Assembly: GCA_037102815.1 (NCBI GenBank)
Contig: BTPP01000008.1
Span: 1,860,001 to 1,924,000, forward strand
Reading direction: 5' to 3'
DNA: 64,000 bases
From: Neurospora intermedia
Lineage: Eukaryota > Ascomycota > Sordariomycetes > Sordariales > Sordariaceae
The translations under genes were made by a program, and so were the position numbers. Positions 35,494 to 46,554 of this stretch are shown here, piece after piece. The notes under the pieces were generated by a model, which was given only the letters and a program-made list of their open reading frames with translations, was not told the origin of the DNA and did not search any database. The number at the start of each line of letters is the position of its first letter. The first letter of the stretch is position 1.

Positions 35494-38086
35494 TCACCAA
35501 ATTGAATACTCCTCCTCGTCCTCTTCCTCATCCTCCTCGATAGTGTACAAACCCCAGTTGTTCCACTTCTTTGGGACGTACTCCTCCGCCGCCTGCTCGG
35601 CCTCTTCCTCATCCTCCTCAAAAATCGCATCCAGGTCAGGCATCTTCCACTTCTGCTCCGACTTCTTTCCATGAGGGCTCTCCAGCTGCTTGATGGGGCC
35701 ATAGAGGGCAGACTTGTCACCATCTCTCCACCTGTTGAAGCGGTCAAGTTCGTCTTCGTCAAGAAGACAGAACATCCCGTCAATCAGCCAATAGACCTGA
35801 TCATCGCTGCCCATGGCGAATTGCTTATCGCCGTCAGGGTGATCGAAGATTCCAACAACGTTCCAGTTGGTGCCGATATACTCGGCCTCCCCCAACTGCT
35901 CGAGTTCGTCCGAAACCTCTTGCGCACTGTTGGTGTCGTTGGCGTCTTTGATGTTCTCGGCGTAGGTGAAGAACTCGATGCCCTTGGTGTTCTGGTCGGG
36001 GATTTCGTCCTCTGGCTCCAGTCTCTCATCCCCTTCAGCCTGTTTCTCGTGCAGCCAGAAGACGAACTCTTCGTAATCATCTTCAGCCATCGAATTGGCA
36101 GTTACCATGTCCTCGTTGAGGTAATGCCACTCGCCGTTGGTGAGAAGGACATACTTGGTTCCACACTCGGGGCGCTCTTGGAGATCCAGCACTTCCGACT
36201 CCTAATCGGTGATAGTGATGGCCTCGCTGGCGGAGTCCTGAGTTTCGACAGTTCCGTGCTGTGTGGTGATGAGGCTCATGTCATCTTCTTCGGCAAGGAA
36301 CTCGTTTCCATCTTCGTCGGTGACGAGGACGACGGGGGGAGGAAGCTTGACTTCCTGCTTAACCCCCTTGAAGCTGTCAAACCAAGCCAAGAGGTCCTCA
36401 TACTCTTCTTGCGTCATCATCAGGGCATTGTCGGCCTCGTCTAGGCGGTACCATAGGCCACCAAGGGGCTGAACATATGCGATTCCATTGTCGGGGCGAT
36501 CAATGACGGTAGCAGTCTCCAGATCGACTGACTCTCCGGAAGGCAAGGGAGTCAAATTATACCACTTGGAGGGAATCCTCTCAAAGATAGTAGAAGTGGT
36601 CGGTTTAACTTGAGTCTGAGCTTGCTCAGCCTCCTTGTTGGCGAAAGGGGTGAGTTGGTTGGCAGCGACGATATCGGGGACGGAGTACACAATGTCCTCT
36701 GCGGGGGACTCGTTACCCTCTTCATCTGTGACCAGGACGGTAGGGAGGGGAAGCTTGGTGTCCTCCTTCTCTTTCTTGAAGCTGGCAAACCAAGCTAGCA
36801 GGTCCTCGTACTCCGCTTGAGTCATCATGACGGGATTATCCTCCTTGTCCATGCGATACCAGAACCCGCATGAGAGCTGAGCGTAGGAGACACCATTATC
36901 GGGGACGATCGATAACGATGATAGTCTCGAGGTTGGCGAGCTGTTCGGGTGACAAATGAGAGAAGTCGTACCAAGTCGATCGTGCGTGGTCGATAGGAGC
37001 GGTCGTGGCAACGGCAGAAGGGGTGAGCACATCGACTTCCTCAAGCTTCTTGGCGCAAATTGGGGTGAGCTGGTTGGTGGCATTGACATCTGGGACAGAG
37101 TAGTCGGTGTCAGGAGTGCCAGGGACTGTGGAGGGCGATTCGGTGTTGGTAGTCTGCTCGCTGTTGGCGGAAAAGTTCGTCCTGCGAGACGTTAGTTTGC
37201 GTACATCGCAATACGAGGCGGGTTGGATCACATACGCAGTAGATTCCTTGCGAGAATGGTGAAGAATAGCTTCTTCAGCCCTGGGAGCAGTGTCGTTCGA
37301 GCCTGCGTTATCTTCCTCATCGACAGGCATAGCAGCCCTGTCACTCATGATTGGCGAGGCGATAACGGTCGCTTGTGCGGAGGGGATGTCAACGACTTCA
37401 ATAAGTTCGATACCCGGGAGAGAATGGCGGTAGGATCGGACGCTAGGTTGCTTGGATGGGACCTCGACGACTTCGACGATGTCGATAGCCGGGAAAGAAT
37501 GGTGGTAGGAGCGTACTCCATTTGATGAGTTCAGAGCGAGGTCCTTTTCGGTCGAAATGGGATTACCATGGATAGAAATCTCCTGGATGTCGTTGGACTG
37601 AGAGGCGCAAGCTTCCTTTGTGTCAATGTCGATCTTTGTGTCGTCGGCGGTGGCAGTGCTGTCGGCGCCTTGCATGACGTTGTTATCGTCGGAAATCTCG
37701 ACGTTCTTGCTGAGTTTGATATCCTTGGAGGTGGTGACAACTTCGGTGAAGACCGAATCCTTGTTATCGGTCATGCTGTCGGTAGTACCGTTGTCTGTAG
37801 AAGTGGCAGACGTGTCGTGCTGGGGCAACTCAGCATCATGATCAGCCTGGGTATGGTGATTAGCATCGATGTCGTCAGCAGAGGCCTTGTGAGTGAGCAG
37901 ACATACCTTGTCATCAACGAGATGACACTCATGATCGTCATCGGCCTGCGAGGGCGCGATAGTGCTGAGAAGCATCTTGACTGACAGCGCGGCGAACGAC
38001 GCAATGGCGATGGCCTTGACAACATTGCTGCTCGGGAAGGTGAGAGAGCGAGGGGCAAAGCCCAAAGAGAAGAAAGGGAAAGACAT
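35494..38086 (-). CDS. Array gene E: four-copy GWY-module protein with frameshift and in-frame TAG
   Basis: The ATG is at 38086 (MSFPFFSLGFAPRSLTFP). Exons are 38086-37907, 37846-37236 and 37181-35494. Both introns (60 nt, GTATGT, phase 0; 54 nt, GTATGT, phase 2) are multiples of three without stops. Exon 2 has two YHHS/YRHS motifs (VRSYHHSFPAIDIVEV and VRSYRHSLPGIELIEV). Exon 3 holds four GWY modules; copies 1 and 2 (DNGVSYAQLSCGFWYRM and DNGIAYVQPLGGLWYRL) are recent duplicates including their VLVTDEEGNE tails. One extra C in the CCCC run at 36901-36904 throws the frame just before copy 1, so as given the upstream frame ends at TAA nearby. It may be a sequencing error, a strain-specific break or a slippery site. 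TAG follows copy 2 (36204-36202), then 235 codons in frame with copies 3 and 4 and an acidic end, WNNWGLYTIEEDEEE. Confidence 0.65.
36195..36209 (-). other. Hairpin around the internal TAG of gene E
   Basis: CCGA pairs perfectly with TCGG around the 7-nt loop TTAGGAG, which contains TAG. Four GC-rich pairs; fair support. Confidence 0.45.
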
Positions 38087-38244
38087 TGTGTCGAGAATGG
38101 TTGTCAGTATGTTGAAGGGTTATGAGGTGTTGTAAGAGTTTGGGTTGAGATCGCTTGTGTGCAAAGTTGCATGAAGTGATGCTTGTCCGAAAATTGGATG
38201 CAGCAGGAAGAAGTTCGGGGACAGGTTCCGGGTGAGGGGAGGAA

Positions 38245-38571
38245 TTTTTATACCTCCCATTCTGGACCTCAGGTTGATTGTCGCTTGTAACATTGGACCT
38301 GTTGTTGACATGGTGATTAATGAACAGAATGGTTTTTTGCACATAGTAAGCACTGAACAGATGTTGTGTTGGTGATAGTTTGGTGGTGGTGACAGCCAAG
38401 GACATCGGTCTGTGCGCCCAGCGACTGTGGATGTATTACATGTGATTGGTCAGATCCGCCCACGTCGTCCGAACAGGGCAAGTGTCCACAGACCAGTTTC
38501 CTGAACATCGTCCGAACTGCTATCTGAACAGCCATCCGAACAGTGCCGACAAAGCTCGTTTTCTCTGAACA
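38245..38571 (-). promoter_or_regulatory. Gene E promoter region with TGAACAG motifs
   Basis: A TATAAAAA box (38245-38252, minus sense) is about 160 bp before the ATG. TGAACAG heptamers are at 38320, 38354, 38525 and 38565, with related CCGAACAG copies near 38467 and 38537. The leader shares a TTGGATGCAG...GAAGAAGTT-like stretch with gene C. Confidence 0.55.
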
Positions 38572-39173
38572 GCCTCAAGATATTCGGCACACTAGCTTGC
38601 AATCGTAGCCAGCGTAAACTGATCTCCAGGGAATTCTGTGGGTTCCATGCCAAGAGGCGACTGTGCAAGCTTTGGAGTGGTCAGGTCCGATGGTACCGTT
38701 GTCGGCGGTTGCCAAGGCTGCCTTTGGCGCTTGTCCCGAGTGTTCGCGGCACAGCAACGACAAAGAGGGGCCCGAGTCCATGGCATCACAAACCGCTTTC
38801 TTTGTCTTGACGACGCTGAGTCGCATCTTAGAATATCTGAGTGATGACGATCACCTGGCACAGTCTGTTCATCGGCCCGGGCCGCACCAAGGATGCGAGT
38901 CGTTGTCTCCTTGTTCCGCGGCATCAATCCCTGTCCCGAACCCGGCTGTGGCACCGGCATCATCTGTGGCATTTGCTGCGGAGCCATCAATTGCAGTGGC
39001 ACCATACAAGGTAGCAGTCAAGGGAAAACTGTACATGACTTCGTGATGGGCTCGAGAAAACGGAATGGATGTTTATTTTCCTCGGCGTCATTAGTCCGAG
39101 CCAGGACCTAGCAAATTGAGTATCTCTTTGGAAATACAATCTTGTTGTAATAAGAGAATTATAATTAGCTGAG
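38572..39173. other. Spacer with an ambiguous open frame
   Basis: A minus-strand frame from an ATG at 39005 to a TAG at 38592 (137 codons, Met/Gln/Pro-rich start MAPQQMPQMMPVPQPG) looks partly coding. However, other frames here are equally open: minus 38575-38826, and plus 38893-39111 with a Cys-rich stretch. No splice model is clearly better, so no gene is called. Confidence 0.35.
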
Positions 39174-39941
39174 TCAACCCGTTGAAACAATGTCCATGAT
39201 ATATGACAATGCGGCGACCATATCTTCACTCAAGTTCTGCCGAGTAGTTCGCCATGTAGAAGAAGGACGGTTCATTAGCTCGTAAACTAGGTTGGACATG
39301 ATCAATCCCCTAGACGAGTCAGCACATGTTCTCAAAGGGAGGATATCACCTTTCTCAAAGGGGACTTACTCTAAAAACACATCAGCTGTCGGGCCACTGC
39401 TGGTGACGCCTCGGAGCAAATGTGAAATTCTTTGCATCTCCAGCTTGACATCGAGGGCATGTTGTATCGTCATCTCGACGAGTCTCCTGACACAGTTTGT
39501 GTACGCGGTGTTGTCGACGGGGGTATCTCCCTTGTCTAGCCCGAGCGTCTTCCTGACCTTGGCCTCAAAAATCTTCTTCTCTTCCCGTTTCTTGATCACA
39601 ATCTTATAGATCTTAGTGATGATGGCGTGCTCAAGAAACAGACGCCCCGAAGATGGAGTACGCGGTCGAGGAAAGGGCGAAGAATCGTCCAACAGATACC
39701 ACTCCAATAATTTGCAGTAGACGCTCGTAGTGAATGCTCCAGCTTCATTGATGATATGGAGCTGAAACAAGACAAACCTCAAATCACCCAGTAGCGGAGA
39801 GTAGAGCTGTTTGGCTGATAGATCGGTTCGTGCGTCGAACCAATCCATACGGACGGGTTTGTGGACCCTGATATCGGCCTGCTCGTTAAGTGTCTCGGGT
39901 GCGGCTCCTTCTCGGCCAACTTTACTTGGGTTGTTGGCCAT
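39174..39941 (-). CDS. Hypothetical protein, two exons, not an array member
   Basis: Exons are 39941-39370 and 39309-39174, with a 60-nt intron (GTAAGT donor, GTGCTGAC branch, TAG acceptor). They join in frame to 235 residues ending STG. The start is the ATG of MANNPSKVGREG; the open frame extends further upstream without another convincing ATG. The protein is mixed helical, with a basic cluster KIYKIVIKKREEKKIFEAKVRK near residues 130-150. It lacks the GWY, PEG and PRRPNIF modules and the upstream TGAACAG motifs. It sits between array genes E and H on the same strand. I do not recognise the family. Confidence 0.6.
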
Positions 39942-40505
39942 GGTGATTGTGGGAAACCGGTCGAGTGGTATGGATGGGCAGCCGATGTGTGCAGTTGGAA
40001 AGACTTCTGCGATTGAAGGCGAAAAGAGCAAAGGATAATTGAATCGTAACCCAGGATGCAAGAAAGGAACAGAGAAGGGAATAATGGGCCAGGCTAAGTT
40101 TAAGTACTTTTTTTAGATTGAGTGGGATGCTCTTTCCAAGTTTTTCATTCCACAAATCTTGGAGAGAAGTTACTGCATAACGGCCAAGGAGAGGGGTACG
40201 GACATATCGGATAACCCACGATAGGTGTTGAGGTGTATGAGTTGCATGTTGATTAACAATGCTGTCATGTGAAAGAAGAGCATGCACCCGCAAACATGCC
40301 AAGCGGATGATGGAGATTGACCAAGTAGTTACGACTGAGTTGGTTTAACAGGGATGGAGAAACATTTACATCGACATATTCGACCATAACTTTCAGAGAA
40401 CATATAACCGTCGACATCAACTCCAGCTTGCTTTTCCGACATGCATACATGACATTGGAGCCTTCGTCAAAGACAGTACCCCAACCCTGAACATCCCCAC
40501 TCCAA
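39942..40505. other. Spacer upstream of the 39 kb gene
   Basis: No supported gene. Leader and promoter of the gene at 39174-39941, and the probable 3' end of array gene H. Confidence 0.4.
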
Positions 40506-41251
40506 TCACCAAATGGCACTCAGAATCCTGTTCCTCTCCTCTGCGACCTCTCGTTCCCAGGGTAATGCCTCGTAGTCAACGGGGTCATCCAACCACCAAA
40601 CATCCCCCTCCGGTGTGACCAGCCTCAGCTCCGGGGCCTCCGGGGCACCCCAAACGCAATCGTTCTCGGGCTTTGGCCAACCGCCGTCCTCAGGAAATGC
40701 TACCCAGTTGCACCGGGCCAGAGAGGCGGATGCCGATCGACGCGCCCAGGTGTCGATGTGGTCGGTCTTGTCAATGAAGCTATGATTGACCCAGTCGCTG
40801 TTGACCAGGCGCTGTGAGTGCCATCCAGCGAATGGATGGCCGGTCTCATCTGAAGTTGTGTCTGTCTCGGTATGGGTATTTTCATCCGCAGTGTTGGTGT
40901 TGGTGAGGTCCTGGATCCAGTCCTCTTGCGGCCAGACGTCTTGGGACCAATCGGTTTCAATGGGCGAAAGGTCTTCAGTATCTTCCATTGAAAGATATGA
41001 AAGATCCTCGCCGGTCTGAGCATCGAAGAACTCATCGTCCGAGAAGAAATCGTCGAGGTCTTCGACCGCATCCATGATGTCGGACGGTTTTGACTGCATA
41101 GAGGTAGTTAAGACCGACGGGAACTGGACGTCAGGCCTGGAGGTAGCCTTCTCCAGTTCAGGAGAGAACTATGCCCATCGACGATCAGCTTCGAATGGGA
41201 TCATACATTAACCGGAATACTTACCAGCGACAGATAGATGTCAGAGTCCAT
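40506..41251 (-). CDS. Array gene H: short PEG-module protein
   Basis: A 27-nt first exon (41251-41225, MDSDIYLSL) joins across a 131-nt intron (GTAAGT donor, CTTAAC branch, CAG acceptor) to 41093-40506, giving 204 residues. An alternative start is the ATG at 41099, which needs no intron. The N-terminal half is acidic (DAVEDLDDFFSDDEFFD, then SMEDTEDL; the latter resembles HFSMEDFGE in gene F). The C-terminal half is a PEG module: W.NHSFID near residues 127-135, RCNWVAFPEDGG, then LRLVTPEGDVWWLDDPVDYE. It has no GWY module and no internal TAG. It is linked to the family through its PEG module shared with F, G, I and J. Function unknown. Confidence 0.6.
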
Positions 41252-41696
41252 GGACTCGAGGATGCGGTAAGTGTAACACATCTTGTCTTTGTATGTAATC
41301 CGAATGGAAGTGGTGGTCGTGTAGTGATGTTGTAGTCGCTATATAGAAAACAAGCGCGAACGAATCGAAGAAGGCAAGAAAGGAAACACCAAAAAGGCCA
41401 TCGAGACCGAAAATAAATAGGTGGTGCGCAGAGCCACCCAGGCCCGCACAATACTTCACTACCTCTAGGCATTTGCCACCTGACACTTGCCATCGGGCTG
41501 CCGGACAGATACCGAAGACCATTCACGAGCAGAGAAACCTGAGGGTATTACCATTCACGAGCACCAGAAGCTGGAGACACACTTGGCAACCATCGAGTGA
41601 ATGACACCTCTGTCTGATAAGATAACTGCCCCGCCGTGGAACAGGAAATCTGCTTTTCCTTGGCCAAGCGAATTGGCCTGGCTCTATCAGTGGTAG
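41252..41696. other. Spacer upstream of array gene H
   Basis: No gene supported; probable leader and promoter of gene H. The dense TGAACAG motif seen in front of genes A-E is absent here. Confidence 0.4.
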
Positions 41697-42056
41697 TCAT
41701 TCCGATGCTTCCTCTTGAGCGGTAGGCATGGCTGGGATTCCATTGCCGTTTTTTTGGTGGTGGTGCACTTGAGCGTATCGTCCGTTTACTGCAATGACAG
41801 TTTGCGAGTGATCTAGTTCAAGAAGAGCAACCGCGGAACCGGCCACGACCGAGAACAGCGCGGGGTGGCCCTTGGTGATGATTCCGTCCTTGATCTCGAG
41901 GACAAAGCCGAGGGCCGTCTTCATCAGAGGGGCATGATAGCGTTTGGTGGATAAACAACGCACAATCCAACCGACGTTTGCCAGTGCCTGATTGCGCTGC
42001 GCCGAGTTCGGCTTGTAGAACCAAGTAACGTGGTTGAAAGGCGAGGCTATAGACAT
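41697..42056 (-). CDS. Small hypothetical protein, 119 residues
   Basis: A single open frame from ATG (42056) to TGA with GC-rich third positions, which suggests real coding. The protein starts MSIASPFNHVTWFYKPNS and has a hydrophobic segment HPALFSVVAGSAVALLEL in its second half. It shares no module with the array genes around it. A 5' extension through an upstream exon is possible, but no ATG with good context was found. Not recognised. Confidence 0.45.
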   Translation of the reverse strand: MSIASPFNHVTWFYKPNSAQRNQALANVGWIVRCLSTKRYHAPLMKTALGFVLEIKDGIITKGHPALFSVVAGSAVALLELDHSQTVIAVNGRYAQVHHHQKNGNGIPAMPTAQEEASE

Positions 42057-42542
42057 GCGCGAGCGATAGTCGTAAATTTTCGCTCACATTCACCGGCGGA
42101 CGGTTTGGTGCAGAGCTCTGGCTTCGTCGTTGTGCGGCAAGACAAAAGCGATCAGGAAGTTGGTAAGTTGGAAGGATTAGGCAAGATAAAGTAGAGAACG
42201 ACAAAGTAATATCATATAGCCAAGCTTGTCGGATAAAGATGACCAAGAGGAAGAGAAAATGAATTATACTAACAAGAAAGCTATAACAATTGTGCTTGTG
42301 AACGTAAAAGCAATCGTCCATGACTCTTGTTCTCCGCTGGTGAACCCTTAAAGTGTCCGACAAAAGACCTCTCAACTCCATATTCGGTATCTGTCATCCA
42401 TGCCTGATATCAGTCTTTGATAGCCTTGTTCGTAGACAATAATACCATAGAGCCATCAATATCTCCGCTTCGATCCATCCCTCACAGTCCAATTTGCCAT
42501 GTCCCTCCCCCCCTCACACCTATCCTCCCTCCTCAGTTCCCT
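42057..42542. other. Spacer between the 41.7 kb gene and array gene I
   Basis: No supported gene. T-rich stretches near 42180-42300 may be leader or promoter sequence. Confidence 0.4.
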
Positions 42543-43757
42543 TCAAACCCCTCTTCGAAACCCCGATAACGCCCCCTGCATCGAAAACCGCATATCCTCC
42601 AGCGAGTAATGCCTCCCCTCCGGATCCGTCAGCACCAACCTCGGCACCCGCCCCTCCACAGGACCAGGCATCAACACATTGATCTCCGGTTCCCGATATC
42701 GCACCCACTTGCACTGCTGGAGTTTCCGTCGAGGCGTTCCGGTCGAGTTTCGTTGGTTGGCCTTAGTGTTAAGCAGCCCCCTATGGTCAACGACACTTAG
42801 CTCGTCCCAAGTCTTCTGCGACGTGCGCTGGCGGATACGACGACGGGGTGTCTGTGGCTTGGGCCTTTTGTCGATACTCTCTTCGGCCTTGGGTTTCTCC
42901 TTCTCCTTCTCCATGTCCTTGTCGGTCAACTCCATGTCGGGCGCGCCTCCAACGGAAGAGTTGGACATCTCGGGCTCCAAACCCGGGGTGCGGGCAACTC
43001 TGCTGTTGTAGACGGCCATCTGTATGGGGGAGGTAAGGCGGAGTCGTATCTTGGAAGGGGTTGGGGTGTCGGTCTGGAGGTCGACGTTCTGTGTCGCCGT
43101 GGTATTGCGAGGCAGAGTGGCAGTGTTGAAAGAGATGCCCCTGGCTGTAGTAGCAGGAGGGCTGAAAGAGAAGTGAGTTAGCGGTCACTTCTTCACACAC
43201 AAAGTAGAACGACTTTGAGGGCCGAAATACCTTCTGGTGAGACGCTTCTTGGGGCTTGGGCTGTGAATCACGTCAAAAAGAGATGTGGCGACCGATTCCT
43301 CCCACTTCCTCTTCTTGGGGCTGCCAGAAACGAGCTGGTTGTCGGTCGGCGAAGAAGTGATGCCAATGACAAAGTGAGACTGGAGCGCGACACAATCAAG
43401 GATCATCTCGTCGTCAGAATTGGCAGTCAGGGGGTTTTTGTCCGTTGATACTCTGCTCTCATCCGACTTTGATGCGCTTACGTCCGCCCCGATATGCGTC
43501 ATTCTGGGGTCTTTGTTGTGCTTCTTCACCGCGCTTGTATCGTCGTTTGTGCAATCCTTCTTTTCGCTTGTTGTGGAAGCAACGACAGGCTTGTCGCACC
43601 CAGAAGACTCAATGGATGACTCACTCCACGGGTCCTGATATGTACTGACGTTCTCCGTGGGCGTGGGTTTGGTGGCTTCCCCTGCGCCAAAGATATTCCG
43701 AGCTGAAAGCAATGCCTGGGATCCGAGTACGCCGATAAAGGGTAGAAAGAAGTCCAT
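42543..43757 (-). CDS. Array gene I: PEG-module protein with hydrophobic N-terminus
   Basis: Exons are 43757-43231 and 43161-42543, with a 69-nt phase-2 intron (GTATTT donor, GCTAAC branch, TTTCAG acceptor), joining to 381 residues. The N-terminus MDFFLPFIGVLGSQALLSAR is hydrophobic and could be a signal or anchor, like the first exons of B-E. A basic KKRKWEE near residue 150 and SPKKRLTR at the exon junction could be nuclear localisation signals. The C-terminal PEG module spans about residues 270-375: TWDELSVVDHRGLLN, QCKWVRYREPE, then LVLTDPEGRHYSLEDMRFS. There is no GWY module and no internal TAG. Function unknown. Confidence 0.65.
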
Positions 43758-44081
43758 TTTTGTCTACCGTGGGGGGTTTGTTCGAATGCGCGCTCGCAAT
43801 ATGGGTAATTTTTGGTGCTTGTTCTTCAAGAAAGTTGTTGTGGCCAGTGTTGAAGGAGAAGTGATTCTGTGACACTGCAAAGAAAGTAATCGCTGGTAAC
43901 GAAGCTAAGTTGGCGGAGGAAACAGAAACATAACCTGTACTCAAGGAAAGTACGATCGCAGAAGGTAAGCTGTGAATAATGGGCGGGGTCATTGGCATGA
44001 AACCTTGACCGTCTTCCTCCCCCTGCGGCAGGCAATATAACCTGAAAGTTACCACAATACGAAGGATGTATAGAATGGAAA

Positions 44082-44441
44082 TTATGAAACAGAGTAAAAT
44101 GCACAACAGCAAGTGAATAGAGGAACCCAAATACCAAGCCGATGTCGTCTTGATTTCTTTATGGCCGTCAAAGGCTGGAGTGGGGAGTGCCCATGAAAGC
44201 TTGCCTCTTTCTCCAGTACTATGTTTGGTTCGACACATTCCTTGAGCTTTAGCAGATCGTAGTCATACAAACACATCATCGTCGCAATTATATAGCCACT
44301 CTCCCATGAAGTAAAGTAAAGTTGGCCTTTTCTATCTCTAGTCGCCTCGAATCTAGTGATCCTGCATCTCATGCTGCCAATGGTAAACTCATCGGGCACT
44401 TTTGGGCGAGATCCCCAATTTCCCTCATCGTCAACTTCCAT
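44082..44441 (-). CDS. Possible small protein overlapping the end region of gene G (uncertain)
   Basis: Just past the stop of gene G, in another frame, an open frame starts at ATG 44441 (MEVDDEGNWGSRPK) and runs 119 codons. Its first 85 codons look coding (FTIGSMRCRITRFEATRD, then GYIIATMMCLYDYDLLKLKE), while its end is less convincing. The frame is already open upstream, across the stop of gene G. It may be a remnant of a longer C-terminus of gene G, a separate gene, or chance. It lies in what would be the 3' untranslated region of G. Confidence 0.3.
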   Translation of the reverse strand: MEVDDEGNWGSRPKVPDEFTIGSMRCRITRFEATRDRKGQLYFTSWESGYIIATMMCLYDYDLLKLKECVEPNIVLEKEASFHGHSPLQPLTAIKKSRRHRLGIWVPLFTCCCAFYSVS

Positions 44442-44455
44442 AACCAGCTCCGCGG

Positions 44456-45641
44456 TCACGACTCGGCGGGGTCGTGCAAAGAAAAGTTGTCCCCCTCAGC
44501 ACTCGTCAAGACCAGGCCTGGGACTGCCACATTCCCCGAAAGCTGCTCGATAGGCCTCTCCTCCGGCACTGGAATCCATGTGCAGCGATGTCGTAACTTG
44601 TGTTCTCTCCTTTTGTCGTTATTGTCCCAGGCACCCAGCAGACCATTTCTTGCCACGAACTGATGTTCATGCCACTTCATTTCCTGGGGTCTCTTCCTGC
44701 GCGAGCTGCCTCTTTTTGTATTCTTGCCCTTGATGCCCTTCTTGCCCTGAACGCTTCCCTTTTCAACTTCGCTGGCTTGGCCCTTTTGGTCCTCTTTACC
44801 TTGTTGAAGAATGAGAATCTTTGTAACTTGCCTTTCCATCTCCTTCAGCCTTGCGAGAACCTTTTTGACCTCTCGTTTGTAGTCTTCGACGGTGTTGGCT
44901 TTGGATGAAGATGTTGAGCGAGGAAGGCACTTGCGAATTAACTCTGCCTGTTTCTGCTTACTCGCACCCGAATCAATGACTGGCGCGTTGCTTAAGCCAA
45001 CGGCTTCGACATGTTGCTGGTCGTTCAGTTGACGGACCTTCGACGCATACTTCAGCTTGTACCAGTGTCCATTATCCAACTTGACGTACTTGATCCCATC
45101 TGTCGACCGTTCGTAAACGCGGACCACCTTTGGTTTGTAAATCTGAGGATGTTCAACCAAGTTATGGGAAGTCGACGCAGTCTGTTGCTCCGCGGGCGAA
45201 ATCTTTGTACTTTGAACACCTTCTGGTTGTTCGAGGTACGGTTTCGGGCATGCAATAACGGGAGTGTTGGGCGCGGTCATTGTCGACAACTCTTTGCTCG
45301 ATCTCAAGATGGTTTTGGTCTTTCTCCTCTTGATTTTGCTACAAAACAGTCAGGATGGACTACGTCCAACGGGGGGAAAAAAAGAGTGGTGGTGGGGGGG
45401 GGGGGGGGGGGGGGGGTCTTGAGGTCAACTACCTCTCTCCAAAGCGCTTTCTACGGCCTTCTCCGGCCGTCTTACCAAGCTGGACTGTATTCCCGACCGT
45501 AAGCTCCTCGTCAGATGCCAAGTGCGCGTTCGCCTTGCCGTCCGTAACGTGTTCGTTGTCGCTCGTCGCGGCGGGTTTGGTGTTCGTGACCACTTTGTCG
45601 ATGTTGATCTCGGCCTGAGGCGCCGACTGGCTTCTGTCCAT
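44456..45641 (-). CDS. Array gene G: GWY plus PEG module protein
   Basis: Exons are 45641-45433 and 45338-44456, joined in phase 2 at AG|C as in F, I, J, K and L, giving 363 residues. The donor GTAGTT is weaker than usual, and the 94-nt intron contains a 23-nt C run. A GWY module lies near residues 138-180 (RVYERSTDGIKYVKLDNGHW). A Lys/Glu-rich segment that could form a coiled coil (KREVKKVLARLKEMERQVTK) follows. A PEG module closes the protein: MKWHEHQFVARNGLLGAWD, RHRCTWIPVPEE, then LVLTSAEGDNFSLHDPAES. No TAG interrupts the frame. Having both modules, it links the two halves of the family. A further 5' exon carrying a hydrophobic N-terminus may be missing from this model. Confidence 0.6.
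45394..45416. repeat. Poly-G tract, 23 nt, inside the gene G intron
   Basis: An uninterrupted G run on the + strand (C run in the transcript), preceded by GGTGGT and an A run. It is a mutation hotspot and a likely place for sequencing length error, but it lies in an intron so the frame is unaffected. Confidence 0.9.
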
Positions 45642-46554
45642 GTGCCTTATCCTTACGTGCGGACTCGCATCAATCTCGGGATGCGAATTGAATATTTGCG
45701 CGCTGTCGGATATGGGACGTCGTCAAACCGGGTCGTGCGATTAGTTATACGGGAGGAGGCCGCGTAAGGCGACAAGGTAAGGAGATCGACTGTGGTGTTT
45801 CGTAGAAAAAAAATTGAACAAGATATCTGCGAGGTAGAATGGACACTGAAACCTCGACAGCGCATGTACCATAGACTCTGGATGGGAAGAAGTAGGTGAA
45901 TGTGATGAGGGGCAATTGGCAGGCCGGAGCGCCCAGCCGCCGGATTGAATCCGCCTCGGGCAGGCAACACAACTCGTGGTCAAGAGATGGTAGCAGAACC
46001 TGGTCTGATTGTTGAAAGAGCCTATATGCTCATCAGGCAGTCGAGAATCTGTTTGCTACAGCCTGAAAACTTGAGAGTGGTCGTACTATGTATGCAAATA
46101 GAACATTGTCTGGGCAGTTCAAGTGCCTGGTCGGTTTGGAGGCAAGGCCGGCATACGACAACAGGTAACAAAGGGGATAAAATCAAGGACCATTGTTAGA
46201 CTACAGCCAGGGGACCAATTTCTTTGATCAAAAGAACGAGCACCGACAGGAGCTCGTAGCATTCAATATGTGTTTACCATGATGATGCAGCCCCCGTAAT
46301 ACTTGAACCGATGTATGCCCCTACCTAGCGTAGGCCAATACCACCAAAAGTTCCATCACCCGGGCTCCTGCCGGTCGTCTTTTACCTCATAATTACCCAC
46401 CACTTCCCGTCCATGACACTTGCCAGTCCTATTTCAGGGTGTGACCAGCTCTATGGGGATCATGTAACCGGCGCCTCTTTGTTTCTTCAAGCCAACTCCT
46501 GCCCTGGGTTTTGTTCTGGCAATTGACTCGCCTGTTCCATGAACTTTCTGCTAC
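45642..46554. other. Spacer between array genes G and F
   Basis: No supported gene. Minus-strand frames at 45653-45983 overlap one another without a convincing start and may be leader sequence of gene G. Confidence 0.35.
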
